Assembly: GCA_029582155.1 (NCBI GenBank) | Contig: CM055898.1 | Coordinates: 28,714,745-28,778,744, forward strand | Direction of reading: 5' to 3' | DNA: 64,000 bases | DNA from: Panopea generosa | Taxonomy: Eukaryota; Mollusca; Bivalvia; Adapedonta; Hiatellidae | Shown here: one piece after another, positions 61,207-64,000 of the stretch | Position numbering within the stretch: position 1 is the stretch's first letter | Layout of the letters: each line of letters begins with the position of its first letter | Position numbers and translations under genes: made by a program | The notes under the pieces: generated by a model | Databases searched by the model: none | What the model saw: only the letters and a program-made list of their open reading frames with translations | What the model was told of the DNA's origin: nothing

Positions 61207-61370
61207 TTCTGACCAATCTTCTGACTGGTTGATTTATCAATTCTGTCCTCTGATAGGTTGATTTAACATGTTTTATCCTCTGGTTGGTTGTTTTATTATT
61301 TCTATCCTTTGATTGATTGATAGACCATTTCTGTCCTCTCATTGGTTGATTTGTAATTTCTGTCCTTGTT
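61207..61370. repeat. 29-bp tandem repeat, about 5 units
   Basis: Units such as TCTGATAGGTTGATTTAACA plus TTCTGTCC (29-30 bp): TCTGACTGG, TCTGATAGG, TCTGGTTGG, TTTGATTGA and TCTCATTGG starts each followed by TTGATTT- and -TTTCTGTCC-like halves. Directly follows the SINE. Confidence 0.85.
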
Positions 61371-64000
61371 TCATATGTTACATTTCTTGTTTTAAAATAT
61401 CAGGTAAAATGTAAATCTATCGAACATCTATTTAATATCTTTTATAGAAAATGTAATGCAACCATAGACATATGTGAACAATAGGTACATTTTGATATAG
61501 TTAAGAAGCTTCATGAATACGGACCCAGTAGTTTCCTAAACAGAAACCTTTCCGTCTTTTGAATGGGATTTAAATCCTACATCCCGTGTATCTTAACTTT
61601 ACAATTACCCAAATCACGTTTAATTACCAGACTCCTGTTTCACCAACATATTCTTAAATACTTAAAATCATAGGTCTAAATAAAGCAGCCAGGTGATTAT
61701 GATTTTAGACTAATTTCAGTAAATCTGTATATGGTTGCACTGATTTTGATTATATAGATAAATAACAACACAAAATTTAGTGAAGTTTTTTAAGTATTTA
61801 AGTAAAATGTTAGTGAAACAGAAGTAAGATTTTCTTACGATTGGACTGACCTTTTCCCTAAATAAATAAAAGCAAGACCCACCATTGATATTCCCTATTA
61901 TTTCTATAGTGAAACACATTTTAAAGGTTTTATTTTTTATGAAACTACCCAAACAAAGAGGTAAACCGTATAGTTTATTGATCGTTGACATCTGTAGTGC
62001 CAAAACGTCATTAGACAAGTTTCATCCAATCGGTGTACACGTTATACTTAAAAATAATGTATGCATACCCCAGTTTCTAATCATCGTTTGTTTCTAGATT
62101 CACAATTCATTCTTGAAAATGTACCAATAATGCCATTCAAATTACAAAATGAGCATCTAAAACAAAACAAAAAATGTATTTTATACAAAAAATAAACAAG
62201 GATTATTTATCAAAGCTATTATGCGACCCTACGGAAACATTTCCTGCTTCCATTGAGCGTATTATGTATCAAATAAATACGCTGCAAGAAATACAATACA
62301 CAAAGAAGTGCCGAATTTTACAGAGAACGTTGCCGTTTAAAGGGATTATATTGGCATATTACCGTCAATTCCCTGTCCCAAATACATACGTCCAGCATGA
62401 ATATACACTTATAACTTAGAGATATACGCGTCTAAAGTGTCTAATTCCATAACCTCTTGATTACAAACATGAAGCCACGTTTTTGTTTTTGTTTACATTC
62501 ACCATTTTCAACGAACCGCTTTCGGGTTTCCGATCAATCATCGGATAACATCGTGAAGACTTGTTCCCGATATCGTTTTCGAGGCTTTGTTCGGGAAGGT
62601 TACGGAGTTCAATGTAAATACTGCGCAATACTTTATTGCGGGACGTATTAAAGTTTTGGCCAATATTCAATTACTGTTAATTTGATAACTTTCAAGTCAA
62701 TAAAGATTATATCCCTTTAAGGTAGCAACAAACCTTGAAATATGCATACAGTTACGCTCATTTCGGAAAATTGTACCAATGTGCTATTAGTGTCAACATA
62801 ACCGCGAAAACTAGTTGTATTTTGTATGAAAATGGAGAGGCACTCATGGGCGACACTAATTTTGTTTTTATTACATATGAATCTTTATTGTACGACACTT
62901 ATATAACACGTGAGACTGACTGACATAATGATAAACGTGAATGTATGGATATTTTATCACATATATGTCTAAAAAAGTTTATAAATGTATATTTTACTTC
63001 TTAATAAAAGCATTTGTAAACGATTAATGTATTCCGTACCGAGTTATATGAATAAAACCGAACCGCCATATTGGGTGAATATTATCTTTAATCTAAACGG
63101 CCATGGGTCGCTTGGATCCTTTGAAAAATTAAAATGGCGTCAATAAAATATGAGAACGCAACTATTGTAATATCATGTTTACAATATTCCTTTGTCAACG
63201 TTTTATTTCCATTTTCACAGAAACATAAATTTTAACGAATTAGATCAGATATCTGTCAATGGTCTAAATTATGCAAATGCGGTACTATTATAGGGTGTTA
63301 TCGCCGGGTAATATCAGAACTTTTATTATTATTTATTAGCATATTAAACAGGTGTCTAGTTTAAGACCTTAAAATAACATAAATGCTATTGAAAATTAGC
63401 AAGCCATTTGATATTTCGGACTATTATACGAACATTCTTGGTACGTATTCGACTAAAGCTTGGTTTTAAGACAGACGAAGTTCCCATTGGTCACATTACC
63501 GACATCAAATTTAGTTATGTAATGTAACAAAAAAACTGAATTCGTTTTGAAATTCTGAAAACTGTTGGAAATCACGTGATCTTCGTAAATGAATCTTCTC
63601 ATGAAAAGAAATAATTTCAGATAAGAAATGTTTCTGTAATTCCATTTCTTATTAATGTTTTTCCCAGCCAACAACTATTTAGCTTTTATACATTAAATAT
63701 TTGTCATAAATATGTAAGGTATCAGGAGATCAATCGTTTTGAATGGCAAATGGAAATGTTAACTTTTGTAAATCGTTTAAGTAAAACTAAAACAAATTTT
63801 ACAACAAAAACTGATTTCAAATGGGAAAAAAGCAATGCGAAATTAAACAGCAAACATTTAGATATTTTACAGTAACTTCTGATAGACATGAACTATTATA
63901 ATAAAACTTCCAGCAATTTTTGATAAAGGTAACTGACATATATATAACATCATGTTTTGAAAAAAAAAATTCTTTTCGATACTCTTGCAGACCTTTTTCA
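61371..64000. other. Terminal non-coding stretch, nothing recognised
   Basis: AT-rich sequence with several 60-100-codon chance frames on both strands (for example 61716-62018 minus and 62174-62419 plus). None shows a domain, repeat family or splice context that I can support. Confidence 0.5.

Noticed and set aside
61716-62651. Cluster of 64-100-codon frames near the window end as a gene
   Set aside because: Frames lie on both strands, AT-driven composition, no shared splice structure or domain.

Overview
This is a eukaryotic, AT-rich, repeat-dense window with one confident single-copy host gene. The organism is most likely a mollusc, perhaps a bivalve. That is an inference from the protein style of the retrotransposons (a 2A-bearing CR1/Jockey-type LINE and a LINE tail with the phrase KFRCGVA...IETGRYEG), from the several short SINE and MITE families, and from the abundant microsatellites and minisatellites. 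There are no bacterial operons, rRNA genes or intact tRNA genes.

Layout. 0-6 kb: a 28-bp minisatellite, a degraded LINE 3' end, an unexplained open stretch (4935-5339) and a 630-bp CT tract. 6-15 kb: non-coding DNA with a complete TIR element, a SINE and microsatellites. 16.4-18.1 kb: an intact single-exon gene for a Four-jointed (FJX1) Golgi kinase of the Fat/Dachsous planar-polarity pathway. 19-23.7 kb: non-coding DNA with a TA-flanked MITE and a tRNA-derived SINE. 23.8-30 kb: two large 40-bp tandem arrays separated by a duplicated spacer of about 640 bp that holds a perfectly conserved 60-bp core, followed by a fold-back element. 31.4-35.2 kb (minus): a LINE with an intact 1117-aa ORF (2A-like peptide, APE endonuclease, reverse transcriptase). 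35.3-36.5 kb: a 39-bp tandem array. 38.7-41.5 kb: a SINE fragment, a tRNA-Ser-like sequence, a TA-containing minisatellite and trinucleotide tracts. 43.3-45.0 kb: a SINE split by an element with two direct repeats of about 450 bp. 45-53 kb: a possible small gene, fragments of the MITE and LINE families, and GAT/ACT microsatellites. 53.5-60.0 kb: a 103-bp satellite of about 63 monomers with higher-order organisation. 60-64 kb: a second complete copy of the TIR element, a second SINE of the other family and a 29-bp repeat.

The genes do not act together as a pathway. FJX1 is the only recognised host gene, and everything else recognised is mobile or satellite DNA. Several repeat families recur within the window (a TIR element 3 times, SINE-A 3 times, SINE-B twice, a TA-MITE twice, the 40-bp arrays twice). 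These internal comparisons give the element boundaries and target duplications reported below. Repeat-family names are descriptive; no database search was possible.
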